Assembly (NCBI RefSeq): GCF_022414535.1
Contig: NZ_JADWYM010000032.1
Coordinates: 1-64,000, forward strand
DNA: 64,000 bases
Direction of reading: 5' to 3'
Origin: Streptomyces sp. MUM 2J
GTDB taxonomy: Bacteria > Actinomycetota > Actinomycetes > Streptomycetales > Streptomycetaceae
Under the pieces are notes generated by a model, which saw only the letters and a list, made by a program, of their open reading frames with translations, was not told where the DNA came from and ran no database searches. Below are positions 55,285-63,179 of the stretch, one piece after another. Each line of letters starts with the position of its first letter. The first letter of the stretch is position 1. The position numbers were made by a program, and so were the translations under genes.

Positions 55285-56493
55285 CTACTGCCGGTACCCG
55301 CCCAGGAATCTCCCGATCCTCCCGATGGCCGCCTCCAGGTCGTCGGCGTGGGGGAGCGTCAGGATGCGGAAGTGGTCGGGGGCCGGCCAGTTGAAGCCGG
55401 TGCCCTGGACGACCTGGATCTTCTCGCGCAGCAGCAGGTCCAGGACGAACCTCTCATCGTCGTGGATCCGGTGGACGGCGGGGTCCAGACGGGGGAAGGC
55501 GTACAGCGCGCCCTTCGGCTTCACGCAGGACACGCCGGGGATCTCGTTGAGCTTCTCCCAGGCGACGTCGCGCTGTTCGCGCAGCCGGCCGCCGGGCGCG
55601 GTCAGCTCGCGGACGGACTGGCGCCCGCCGAGGGCTGCCTGGATGGCGTACTGGGCGGGCGCGTTGGCGCACAGGCGCATGGAGGCCAGCATGGTCAGGC
55701 CCTCCAGGTAGTCGCGCGCGTGCTGCTTGGGGCCCGTCACCACCAGCCAGCCCGAGCGGAAGCCCGCCACCCGGTACGTCTTGGACAAGCCGCAGAAGGT
55801 GAGGACGACGAGGTCGGGGGCGAGGGCGGCGGCCGAGTGGTGCACGGCGTCGTCGTAGAGGATCTGGTCGTAGATCTCGTCGGCGAGGACCATCAGGCCG
55901 TGCCGTCGGGCCAGGTCGAGGATGCCCTCGACGATCTCCCTGGGGTACACCGCTCCCGTGGGGTTGTTGGGGTTGATGATCACGACGGCCTTGGTGCGGT
56001 CCGTGATCTTCGAGGCCATGTCGGCCAGGTCCGGATACCACTCCGCCTGCTCGTCGCACAGGTAGTGGACCGCCTTGCCGCCCGCCAGTGTCGTCACCGC
56101 CGTCCAGAGGGGGAAGTCCGGCGCGGGCACGAGGATCTCGTCGCCGTCCTCCACCAGCGCCTGCACCGCCATCGACACCAGCTCGCTGACGCCGTTGCCG
56201 AGGAAGACGTCGTCCACGCCGACCTCCAGGCCCAGGTTCTGGTAGCGCTGGGCGACCGCGCGGCGGGCGGAGAGGATGCCGCGCGAGTCGGTGTAGCCGT
56301 GTGCCCGGGGGAGCATGCGGATCATGTCCTGGAGGATCTCCTCCGGCGCCTCGAAGCCGAAGAGGGCCGGGTTCCCCGTGTTGAGGCGCAGCACGCTGTG
56401 GCCGGCCTCCTCCAGGGCGTCGGCGTGCTCGATCACCGGTCCGCGGATCTCGTAGCAGACCTCGCTGAGTTTGTTCGACTGCCGGAACTCCAT
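55285..56493 (-). CDS. AlaA-like pyridoxal-phosphate aminotransferase
   Basis: A 402-residue class I/II aminotransferase. It shows VLRLNTGNPALFGFEAPEEI, NPNNPTGAVYP, ADEIYDQILYDD and the PLP Lys in CGLSKTYRVAGFRSGW, the pattern of AlaA/AlaC glutamate-pyruvate aminotransferases. ATG 56493 has GGAGGG upstream. It diverges from an HxlR regulator over 84 bases that carry two palindromes, so HxlR-type control is likely. Confidence 0.9.
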   Translation of the reverse strand: MEFRQSNKLSEVCYEIRGPVIEHADALEEAGHSVLRLNTGNPALFGFEAPEEILQDMIRMLPRAHGYTDSRGILSARRAVAQRYQNLGLEVGVDDVFLGNGVSELVSMAVQALVEDGDEILVPAPDFPLWTAVTTLAGGKAVHYLCDEQAEWYPDLADMASKITDRTKAVVIINPNNPTGAVYPREIVEGILDLARRHGLMVLADEIYDQILYDDAVHHSAAALAPDLVVLTFCGLSKTYRVAGFRSGWLVVTGPKQHARDYLEGLTMLASMRLCANAPAQYAIQAALGGRQSVRELTAPGGRLREQRDVAWEKLNEIPGVSCVKPKGALYAFPRLDPAVHRIHDDERFVLDLLLREKIQVVQGTGFNWPAPDHFRILTLPHADDLEAAIGRIGRFLGGYRQ

Positions 56494-56520
56494 GCGCCGT
56501 CCCTCCGGAATCTGACGTTG

Positions 56521-56570
56521 CTTGGTTTTACCAAGTGGGAGCTTGGAAAGTCCAACAACATGTCTAGACT
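56521..56570. promoter_or_regulatory. HxlR-aminotransferase divergent operator and promoter
   Basis: Two inverted repeats lie here: CTTGG-TTTTA-CCAAG (56521-56535) and TTGGA-AAG-TCCAA (56543-56555). TTGGAA (56543-56548) with TAGACT (56565-56570), 16 bases apart, can be the promoter of the regulator gene, whose ATG follows after seven bases. The second palindrome covers the -35 box, which suggests autoregulation. Confidence 0.6.
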
Positions 56571-56577
56571 GCGTCGC

Positions 56578-57216
56578 ATGTCTCCTCGCCGAAGCTACGA
56601 CCAGTACTGTTCCGCAGCACGCGCCCTCGACGTCGTCGGCGACCGCTGGACCCTGCTGATCGTCCGGGAGCTGCTCGCCGGGCCGCGCCGCTACACCGAC
56701 CTGCACGCGGACCTGCCGGGGGTGAGCACCGACGTCCTCGCCTCGCGGCTGAAGGACATGGAGCGCGACGGGCTCGCGGAGCGACACCGGCTGCCGCCGC
56801 CCGGCGCCGTGTACGTCTACGAACTCACCGGGCGCGGCAGGGAGCTGCTGCCCGTGCTGCAGGCCCTCGGGGTCTGGGGGCAGGCCGAGCTGGCGGAGCG
56901 GCGGCCCACCGACGCGGTGCGCGCGCACTGGTTCGCACTGCCGCTGCTCAGGGAGCTGGAGCGAAGGGCGGGCTGGGCCGGACTCGTCGAGGTCCGGCTG
57001 GAGGAAGGGGTCTTCCACCTCCATGTCGGCGCCCCGGACACGCCGGTCTACGGCGACGGGCCGGCTCCCGGGGAGCCCGACGCCCGGCTGGTCCTGGATT
57101 CGGCGACGTGCACGGCCCTGGCCCGCGGGGAGCTGGGGCTGGCCGGCGCGGTGCGCGACGGGCGGGTCGAGGTACAGGGCGACGGCGCGCCCGCCAAGGA
57201 ACTCCGGGAGACGTGA
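56578..57216 (+). CDS. HxlR-family winged-helix transcriptional regulator
   Basis: A 212-residue regulator. The HxlR domain (residues 1-100) has CSAARALDVVGDRWTLLIVRELLAGPRRYTDL and SRLKDMERDGLAERH. The extra C-terminal 100 residues resemble an SCP2-like sterol-carrier domain (SATCTALARGELGLAGAVRDGRVEVQGD), a known fusion in actinobacteria. ATG 56578 lies seven bases after TAGACT and has no Shine-Dalgarno, suggesting a leaderless mRNA; ATG 56560 in frame is an alternative. A hairpin follows. Confidence 0.85.
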   Translation: MSPRRSYDQYCSAARALDVVGDRWTLLIVRELLAGPRRYTDLHADLPGVSTDVLASRLKDMERDGLAERHRLPPPGAVYVYELTGRGRELLPVLQALGVWGQAELAERRPTDAVRAHWFALPLLRELERRAGWAGLVEVRLEEGVFHLHVGAPDTPVYGDGPAPGEPDARLVLDSATCTALARGELGLAGAVRDGRVEVQGDGAPAKELRET

Positions 57217-57219
57217 CGA

Positions 57220-57246
57220 GCCCGCCGCACCATCGGTGCGGCGGGC
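57220..57246. terminator. hairpin after the HxlR gene
   Basis: GCCCGCCGCACC (57220-57231) pairs perfectly with 57235-57246 around three bases. Confidence 0.75.
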
Positions 57247-57313
57247 CCTCGTGGCGTCGGTTCCCGCCGCACCCGGTGGTGCAGCGGGCCCTGATGACGT
57301 CACGTCGTCCAAC

Positions 57314-57376
57314 GGGTTGTCATCCGGCGAAGTGGCATCCGAAGGGGTGCCGCCCGGCGGGGTGTCACCCGGCCGG
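57314..57376. repeat. degenerate 15-base tandem repeat between convergent genes
   Basis: Four imperfect copies of a 15-16 base unit (AGTGGCATCCGAAGG, GGTGCCGCCCGGCGG and relatives) run from 57314 to 57376. The last copy overlaps the end of the membrane-protein gene, which stops at 57365. Function unknown. Confidence 0.5.
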
Positions 57377-58177
57377 CGGCACTCGCGAGGGCCTGCCCGA
57401 GCCGCGTGTCAGCACGTACCCCCCGATGCCCGCGAGCGCGGCCAGCATGCCGCCGATCGCGGTCCACACCCAGCGGTCTGTCCACCAGCCGGAGGACCAG
57501 CCGTCCTCGGGGTCGATCGCCGACAGCACCGCGGAGCCCGGCTTGCCGTCACCTGAGTCCTCGTTCGCCGAGGTCACCGCGATACCCGGCACCAGCGGCT
57601 TCGCCAGCGAGCCGTCCACCGCCGCCGCGCCGCCGATGTCCTTGGACTCCACGCGCACCTCGGCGCTGACGGGCAGACCGAGGTCGTCCTGGGTCAGGCC
57701 CACCACGGTCAGCCGGATGTAGTACGTCCCCGGCAGCGGGTCGTCCGCCCACGGCTCCGACCAGGACCGCACCGTGCGCAGCGTGCAGGACAGCCCGACC
57801 GTGGCGCCGCCCGGGGCGGCGGTGCGGGTCTGCGCACCGTACTGGCAGGCCTGGCGGCGCCGCAGTCCGTCGTACACGTCGACCTGCCACGTCTGGCGGC
57901 CCGACTGCGACGGAGGCAGCTTCACCGTCGCCGTGACCGTGGGCCGCTGGCCGATGTCCGCGGGGAACGACCAGTACAGGTAGTCACCCGTGGAACCGCT
58001 CGCGGTCGCCGTCTGTCCCTGCTCCGTCTCCGCCGCGGTGCGGAAGGAGGTGCCCGCCTCGGTCGGCGCCCCACTGCCGCCCGACGGCTCGGGCGAGGGG
58101 GAGGAGTCGGCTGCCGCCGGGCCGGCGGCCAGGCCGAGGGCGAGCAGTGCGGCGCTCAGCGCCTTGGTGATACGCAT
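57365..58177 (-). CDS. exported membrane-anchored protein paired with VWA protein
   Basis: A 270-residue protein with a signal peptide (residues 1-23, ending GPAAADSS), a beta-rich extracellular region (TVTATVKLPPSQSGRQTWQVDVYDG; TYYIRLTVVGLTQDDLGL) and a C-terminal helix (WVWTAIGGMLAALAGIGGYVL) with a basic tail. No family recognised. ATG 58177 has GGAGG nearby and overlaps the VWA stop by one base. The two proteins share a beta-rich surface region and probably act together at the cell surface. Confidence 0.75.
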   Translation of the reverse strand: MRITKALSAALLALGLAAGPAAADSSPSPEPSGGSGAPTEAGTSFRTAAETEQGQTATASGSTGDYLYWSFPADIGQRPTVTATVKLPPSQSGRQTWQVDVYDGLRRRQACQYGAQTRTAAPGGATVGLSCTLRTVRSWSEPWADDPLPGTYYIRLTVVGLTQDDLGLPVSAEVRVESKDIGGAAAVDGSLAKPLVPGIAVTSANEDSGDGKPGSAVLSAIDPEDGWSSGWWTDRWVWTAIGGMLAALAGIGGYVLTRGSGRPSRVPPAG

Positions 58178-59439
58178 CAGTTGGTCCTCCACACCGCGAC
58201 TCGCCAGCGTGACAGCCAGCCCCACACCAGTCCGCCCAGGAAGCCGGCGACGACCAGCGCGCCCAGCAGCCACCAGCCGCGGCCCAGCCCGAACGAGGCC
58301 ACGTCGCCCGCCGGGGACGGGCCGTCCACCACGTCCACGGTCAGCTCCAGCGGCAGGCCCGGTGTGCTCTTCACCCCGGCCGCCGCCGCGAAGGAGTGCG
58401 TGACCTGCAGGCACACCGTCTCGGCGGGCGTCTCCTCGTCGTCGCTCTCCGCCTTCGGATACCGCAGACCGGTGGAGACCACATCCGTACGGCCGTTGCC
58501 CGCGGCCTCGCCGCGCACGATCTCGCGGCCGTGCACCGTCACCGCGCGCAGCAGCACACCGTAGTCCGGGCTGACCGCGCGGTCCGCGGCCACGCTCACC
58601 GCCGCACGCAGCTCCTGGCCCGGCTCGACGTCCACCCGGTACCAGCGCTCCCGGCCGAACTCCTCGCGGTCGGTGTACAGGCCGGACTTCAGGGTCGGTG
58701 CCTTGGCGCACTCCGCGGCGCCCTCGGTGGCCACCGGGGTGACCACGGGATCGGCCGCACGGTCCACCAACTGGTTGACCCGGTCGGTGAGTTCGTTTGC
58801 GTGCTCGACGGAGGTGTACGTGCCGCCGGTCGCCTCGGCGATGCAGCTGAGCTGCTTGCGCATCTTCGCGTTCGGCACCAGGCCGAGTGTGTCGATGGTC
58901 AGGCCGATGCCCTTGGCCGCTATCTCACGGGCCACCTCGCACGGGTCGAGCGGGGCGCAGGTGTCCTCGCCGTCGCTGATCAGCACGATGCGCTTGGACC
59001 CCTCCCCGCCGTCGAGGTCGTCCGCCGCCCTCAGCAGTGCCGGGCCGATCGGCGTCCACCCGGTCGGCGTGAGGGTGGCCACCGCCGCCTTGGCCTCGGT
59101 CCGGTCCAGCGGGCCCACCGGGAACAGCTGTGCGGTGTCCTTGCAGCCGGTCTTCCGGTCGTCGCCGGGGTAGGTGGCGCCGAGGGTGCGTATGCCGAGC
59201 CGCACCTCCTCCGGGGTGGCGTCCAGCACCTCGTTGAACGCCTGCTTCGCCGCGGCCATCCGCGACTGCCCGTCGATGTCCTTCGCCCGCATCGAACCGC
59301 TGACGTCGATGACGAGATCGACCTTCGGTGCGTTGGCGGTGGTCTCGTCGGCGACCGCCCCCGCCGGGAACGCGAGCCCGGCCGCGAGCGCGGCGAGCAG
59401 GGCCCCCAGCCCTGCCGCCAGCCGTTGTCTTGTGATCAT
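58177..59439 (-). CDS. von Willebrand factor A domain membrane protein
   Basis: A 420-residue exported protein: signal peptide, VWA domain with the MIDAS motif DVSGSMRAKD near residue 45 and SDGEDTCAPLDPCE, then a beta-rich region and a C-terminal helix (GWWLLGALVVAGFLGGLVWG) with a short basic tail. VWA domains bind proteins through a metal ion. ATG 59439 lies six bases after TAGGAT (complement of 59446-59451) with TTGAAG 18 bases further (complement of 59470-59475), a good promoter for a leaderless mRNA. It is first in a two-gene operon. Confidence 0.88.
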   Translation of the reverse strand: MITRQRLAAGLGALLAALAAGLAFPAGAVADETTANAPKVDLVIDVSGSMRAKDIDGQSRMAAAKQAFNEVLDATPEEVRLGIRTLGATYPGDDRKTGCKDTAQLFPVGPLDRTEAKAAVATLTPTGWTPIGPALLRAADDLDGGEGSKRIVLISDGEDTCAPLDPCEVAREIAAKGIGLTIDTLGLVPNAKMRKQLSCIAEATGGTYTSVEHANELTDRVNQLVDRAADPVVTPVATEGAAECAKAPTLKSGLYTDREEFGRERWYRVDVEPGQELRAAVSVAADRAVSPDYGVLLRAVTVHGREIVRGEAAGNGRTDVVSTGLRYPKAESDDEETPAETVCLQVTHSFAAAAGVKSTPGLPLELTVDVVDGPSPAGDVASFGLGRGWWLLGALVVAGFLGGLVWGWLSRWRVAVWRTN

Positions 59440-59817
59440 CGGCGGATCCTATTGACCGAAGCCGCTCCGCTTCAAAACGGACGTGGCCGTCAGGACCGCC
59501 CGGCGTCGCCCAACAGGCCCGCCGGCCAAGCCCGGTAGAACACAGCCAGGTTGACACCGCAGGGGATCCGGCCGTCCGCGGCCATCGCCTCCCTCTCGTC
59601 CGGTCTCACCGTGATCGCCCGGCCGAGCGCCCCGCGGCTTCCAGGGCACCGACGTGGTCGACTCGCGCCGCCGGCGGAGCATCCCGGAGTCGAGCCCCAC
59701 AGGAAGCCGACCTCTGCTCCCGCGCCGCCCGTGCCGGTCGACTCCCCGTGCGTTCGCCACGGTACGGCACCACCCGGGTGAGCGATCGCGCCTGTGTGGC
59801 CATGATCTGATGATGCG
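59440..59817. other. intergenic region with VWA promoter
   Basis: 378 bases between the VWA gene start and the end of the siderophore synthetase gene. It contains the VWA promoter (59446-59475). The rest shows no credible gene or repeat. Confidence 0.5.
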
Positions 59818-61347
59818 TCAGGTGTGGTGGCCGGTCGCCGCCTCCGGGCGGGGCAGGTGCGTCCACCGGTCGCCGCCGCCGGCGGACGAGAGCCGCATGA
59901 GCGTCAGCGCCTTCGCGGGCAGGGGCTGTTCGCGCAGTGCCCGGAGGTCGGGCGTGTCCGGCAGGTCCGGTCCGGCCGCTGCCAGCGCCGCCGCCAGGGC
60001 GGGGCCCGAGCCGGCCGTCGCCGCCAGCGAGCCCGCCACGAGGGAGCCGAACAGCTTGCGCCGCAGGGCGGCCACGTCATCGGTGACGATCCGCCCGGAC
60101 AGCTCCGGCAGTGCGATGCCGTGCCGCGCCAGCCGGGCCGGGCCGACCCGGATGTCCGCCAGGTCGCGGTAGACCAGCCGCAGCGGCTCCCCCCGCCCCG
60201 ACAGCACCACCAGCAGGTTCTGGCCGTGCGCCTCCAGCGCGACCCCCAGCTGGAGCAGCCGCAGCCCGACCGTGAGCGCGAGCCGCGCGAACGCGGCCGT
60301 CCAGGCCGCCGACCCGGTGAGCCCGGTGGCCGGCAACGCCGCCACCGGGACCACGTGCTCACCCGGCCCCGCGTACCGCCGCGGCGACTCGCGCAGCACC
60401 GCCGCCAGGTCCGGGGAGCCCGCCGTGGCCGCGCCCAGCGTACGGGTGACGTGCAGCAACCCACCGGTGCGGGCGGCGACGTCCTCCGCGAACGCCGACA
60501 GCGCCGCCGCCATCCGCACCGAACCCACGGAGATGTCCCGGACCGACGACGTCAGCCGTGCACTGAGCGCCGTCTTGACGTGCGGGCCCTCTGGCAGCGC
60601 GAGCGTGCGCACCGGCATCAGCGGATGCGCCGCGGGTCCCTCCACACACCCCCGCTCCAGCACGTGCTCCGCCTGCCAGGGATGCACCGGCAGCACCACC
60701 CGCCCCCGTTCCCTCAGCCATCGCGGCCAGGAGCCGGACACCAGGCACTCCTCCGCCGGAACCGCCAGCAGGCCCAGCCGCACCACCGGCCGGTGCTCCG
60801 GGCCGTACGCGAGTTGATCGGCCACCGAAAAACCGGGCCGGGAACGGCAGTTGGGATGGTATGGATGCCCGTCCACCACCTGCTGCTCCCATTCCCAGTC
60901 GGTCGCCGGCCACTCTTTCGGGCGATCCGGGTGATCCGAGCGGTCCGGACGGCCGGCCCGTGCCAGCGCCAACGAGGCGACGCTGTGGGCGAGTTCGGTG
61001 GCGAACACGGTCCCGTGCGGCACGGCGAGGGCGGCCATCAGCCGCTCCGGACGGTCGTACGACACCCCGTCCAGCTCCACGGCCGGGACGCGATCGGCCG
61101 TCGCGTACGGGTCCGCGGCCGGGCCGTGCAGCCGTCGGCCGTCCGCCAGCCGTACGGTGAGGCCGCCCCCGGCGCTCTCGCGGCGCTCCACCCAGGGCAG
61201 CGGCTCATGGGCGAAGCCCCGCCACAGCCTGGTCAGCACGGCCGCACGGGCCCCCGGCAACTGCCGGGTGAACTCCGTGACGAGACCGGGCCGTACCGCG
61301 GCCAGCTCGGCGGCGACCTCGTCCTCGGCGGTGGCAGGTCGGTGCAC
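59818..61347 (-). CDS. IucA/IucC-family NIS siderophore synthetase (copy 1)
   Basis: A 509-residue NRPS-independent siderophore synthetase joining a carboxylic acid such as citrate or succinate to an amine. The ATP-binding motif DGHPYHPNCRSRPGFS has Arg where the family usually has Lys; HVKTALSARLTSSVRDIS and ALEAHGQNLLVVL are also typical. It is shorter than the usual 580-600 residues. GTG 61347 has GAGGAG upstream. It is head-to-head with a second synthetase. The type cannot be fixed by eye. Confidence 0.88.
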   Translation of the reverse strand: MHRPATAEDEVAAELAAVRPGLVTEFTRQLPGARAAVLTRLWRGFAHEPLPWVERRESAGGGLTVRLADGRRLHGPAADPYATADRVPAVELDGVSYDRPERLMAALAVPHGTVFATELAHSVASLALARAGRPDRSDHPDRPKEWPATDWEWEQQVVDGHPYHPNCRSRPGFSVADQLAYGPEHRPVVRLGLLAVPAEECLVSGSWPRWLRERGRVVLPVHPWQAEHVLERGCVEGPAAHPLMPVRTLALPEGPHVKTALSARLTSSVRDISVGSVRMAAALSAFAEDVAARTGGLLHVTRTLGAATAGSPDLAAVLRESPRRYAGPGEHVVPVAALPATGLTGSAAWTAAFARLALTVGLRLLQLGVALEAHGQNLLVVLSGRGEPLRLVYRDLADIRVGPARLARHGIALPELSGRIVTDDVAALRRKLFGSLVAGSLAATAGSGPALAAALAAAGPDLPDTPDLRALREQPLPAKALTLMRLSSAGGGDRWTHLPRPEAATGHHT

Positions 61348-61385
61348 GATCGGGCTCCTCGGGTACGAGTAGGGCGTCAGGGCGG

Positions 61386-63086
61386 GTGGTGGCGGCGGCG
61401 ATACTGATCGTCTCCGCCCGACATGACCGCAGGGAACGAGTGGAACGCGTGGACCTCATGCCCCAGGCCGCCGGCGACGACGCCGGGGCCCACGATGATG
61501 CCGCAGCCGCCACCGGCCCGCCCGCGCCGGCCCGCCTCGCCGCCCCGCCCGGTGCGTGCGTGCGGCCCGGCCCCGCCGCCGGCGGCCCGCGCGCCGGAGC
61601 CGCGGCCGACGCGTACGCGGCCGCCCCCCTGCTCAACTGTCTCCTGCGGGAGGTGGCCCGGCCGGTTTCCGGTGAGGACGGCCGCCCCGTGTACCGGCTG
61701 CCCGGCACGGGCCGGCTGCTGCGGGTGCGCGGCACCCGCCGGCCCGCCGACCCGGAACTGGGCACGGACGACGGCTGGCGCCTGCTCGGCCACGCCGACC
61801 TCGTCGCGCTCGTCGCCGAGGAACTCCTCCGGCACACCGGCCTGCCCAACCGCGAACTTCCCGCCGAGATGGCCGACAGCCGGGACGCCGTCGCCGCGCT
61901 GCTCGGCGCCCGCGCCCGCGCGGCCCCACCCGAGGACCACTACCTGCGATCCGAGCAGTCCCTGATCACCGGTCACCCCCACCACCCCGCCCCCAAGGCC
62001 CGCGGTGGCCGCCCGGCGGCGACCTGGCTCCCGTACGCGCCCGAGGCACACGCCCGCTTCCCGCTCGTCCTGCTCGGACTGCGCGAGGACGCCGTCGTCG
62101 AGGACGGCGACACGACCGCCCTGGACGCCCTCGGCACCGCCCCGCCCGGCTACCGGCTGCTGCCGGCCCACCCCTGGCAGCTCGACCTCGTCGGCCACCG
62201 CCTGACGGCGGCCTTCGCGGACGGCCGGCTCGTCCGGCTCGGCACGACCACGTCCGAGGCCTGGCCGACCGCCGCGATCCGCACGCTGTACGCGCCGCAG
62301 GAGGACCTGTTCGTCAAGTTCAGCCTCGACGTGCGCATCACCAACGACATCCGCCGGCTGTGGCGGCACGACCTGCTGAGGCTGCGCCACGCCGACCGGG
62401 CCGCCGCGCACGCGGTCGCGTCGGCCCGCGGTCCCGCCGCATGGCTGAGCGACCGCGGGTACCGCACCGCCGCCTTCGCCTTCGAGGAACTCGCCGTCCT
62501 GGCCCGGGAGGGACTCCACGACCGGCTGCTGCCCGGCGCGACCCCGCTGCTCGCCGCCGGTCTGGTGGAGGACTTCCCGGGCAGCCCCCTCGCCGCCGCC
62601 CCCGACCCGGCCGCCTGGTGGGAGGCCTACCTCGCCGCCGTCGTCCCCCCGGCCCTGACCGCCTACGCCGACCACGGCGTCGTCCTGGAGGCACACCTGC
62701 AGAACACGCTGGTCGCCGTGGACGCCTGCGGGACGCCCGTGCAAGCCCTCTTCCGGGACGCCGAGGGCGTGAAACTGCTGTCGGACGTCGGCCGGGCGGC
62801 CGGGTGGAAGCGGCTGGTGTACTGCCTCGTCGTCAACCACCTCACGGAGGTCGCCGGGGCACTCGCCGAGCACCACCCCGGCCTGGACCCCTGGCCGGCC
62901 GCGCGCCGGGAGTTCGCCCGGCACCGGCTGCCCGAGACCGCCGCACTGCTCGACGCCCCGACCCTGCCGGGCAAGACGAACCTGCTGCTGCGCTGGACCG
63001 GCGCCGACGGCGGCGACGCCCGCTACCGGCCCCTGCCCAACCCACTGGCGCAACCGCCGACCCGGGGGCCGGGCCCCGGCGCGTGA
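61386..63086 (+). CDS. IucA/IucC-family NIS siderophore synthetase (copy 2)
   Basis: A 566-residue synthetase with the full motifs ITGHPHHPAPKARGG, LLPAHPWQLDLVGH, LFVKFSLDVRITNDIRR and VVLEAHLQNTLVAV, with FRDAEGVKLL near the end. The start is uncertain: GTG 61386 (38 bases from the divergent gene), GTG 61440, GTG 61449 or ATG 61458; AGGGA lies just before 61440. The first 65 residues are low-complexity. No amine-modifying gene, exporter or iron box was found between the two synthetases. Confidence 0.9.
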   Translation: MVAAAILIVSARHDRRERVERVDLMPQAAGDDAGAHDDAAAATGPPAPARLAAPPGACVRPGPAAGGPRAGAAADAYAAAPLLNCLLREVARPVSGEDGRPVYRLPGTGRLLRVRGTRRPADPELGTDDGWRLLGHADLVALVAEELLRHTGLPNRELPAEMADSRDAVAALLGARARAAPPEDHYLRSEQSLITGHPHHPAPKARGGRPAATWLPYAPEAHARFPLVLLGLREDAVVEDGDTTALDALGTAPPGYRLLPAHPWQLDLVGHRLTAAFADGRLVRLGTTTSEAWPTAAIRTLYAPQEDLFVKFSLDVRITNDIRRLWRHDLLRLRHADRAAAHAVASARGPAAWLSDRGYRTAAFAFEELAVLAREGLHDRLLPGATPLLAAGLVEDFPGSPLAAAPDPAAWWEAYLAAVVPPALTAYADHGVVLEAHLQNTLVAVDACGTPVQALFRDAEGVKLLSDVGRAAGWKRLVYCLVVNHLTEVAGALAEHHPGLDPWPAARREFARHRLPETAALLDAPTLPGKTNLLLRWTGADGGDARYRPLPNPLAQPPTRGPGPGA

Positions 63087-63179
63087 ATCCGTGGCGGCCG
63101 GACGCCTGGGCGGTCCCGCGCCGCCCCCGAAGAGCCTGAACCCCCCGGGCGCACCCGGAGTCTCCGAGAGGCGGCGGGC

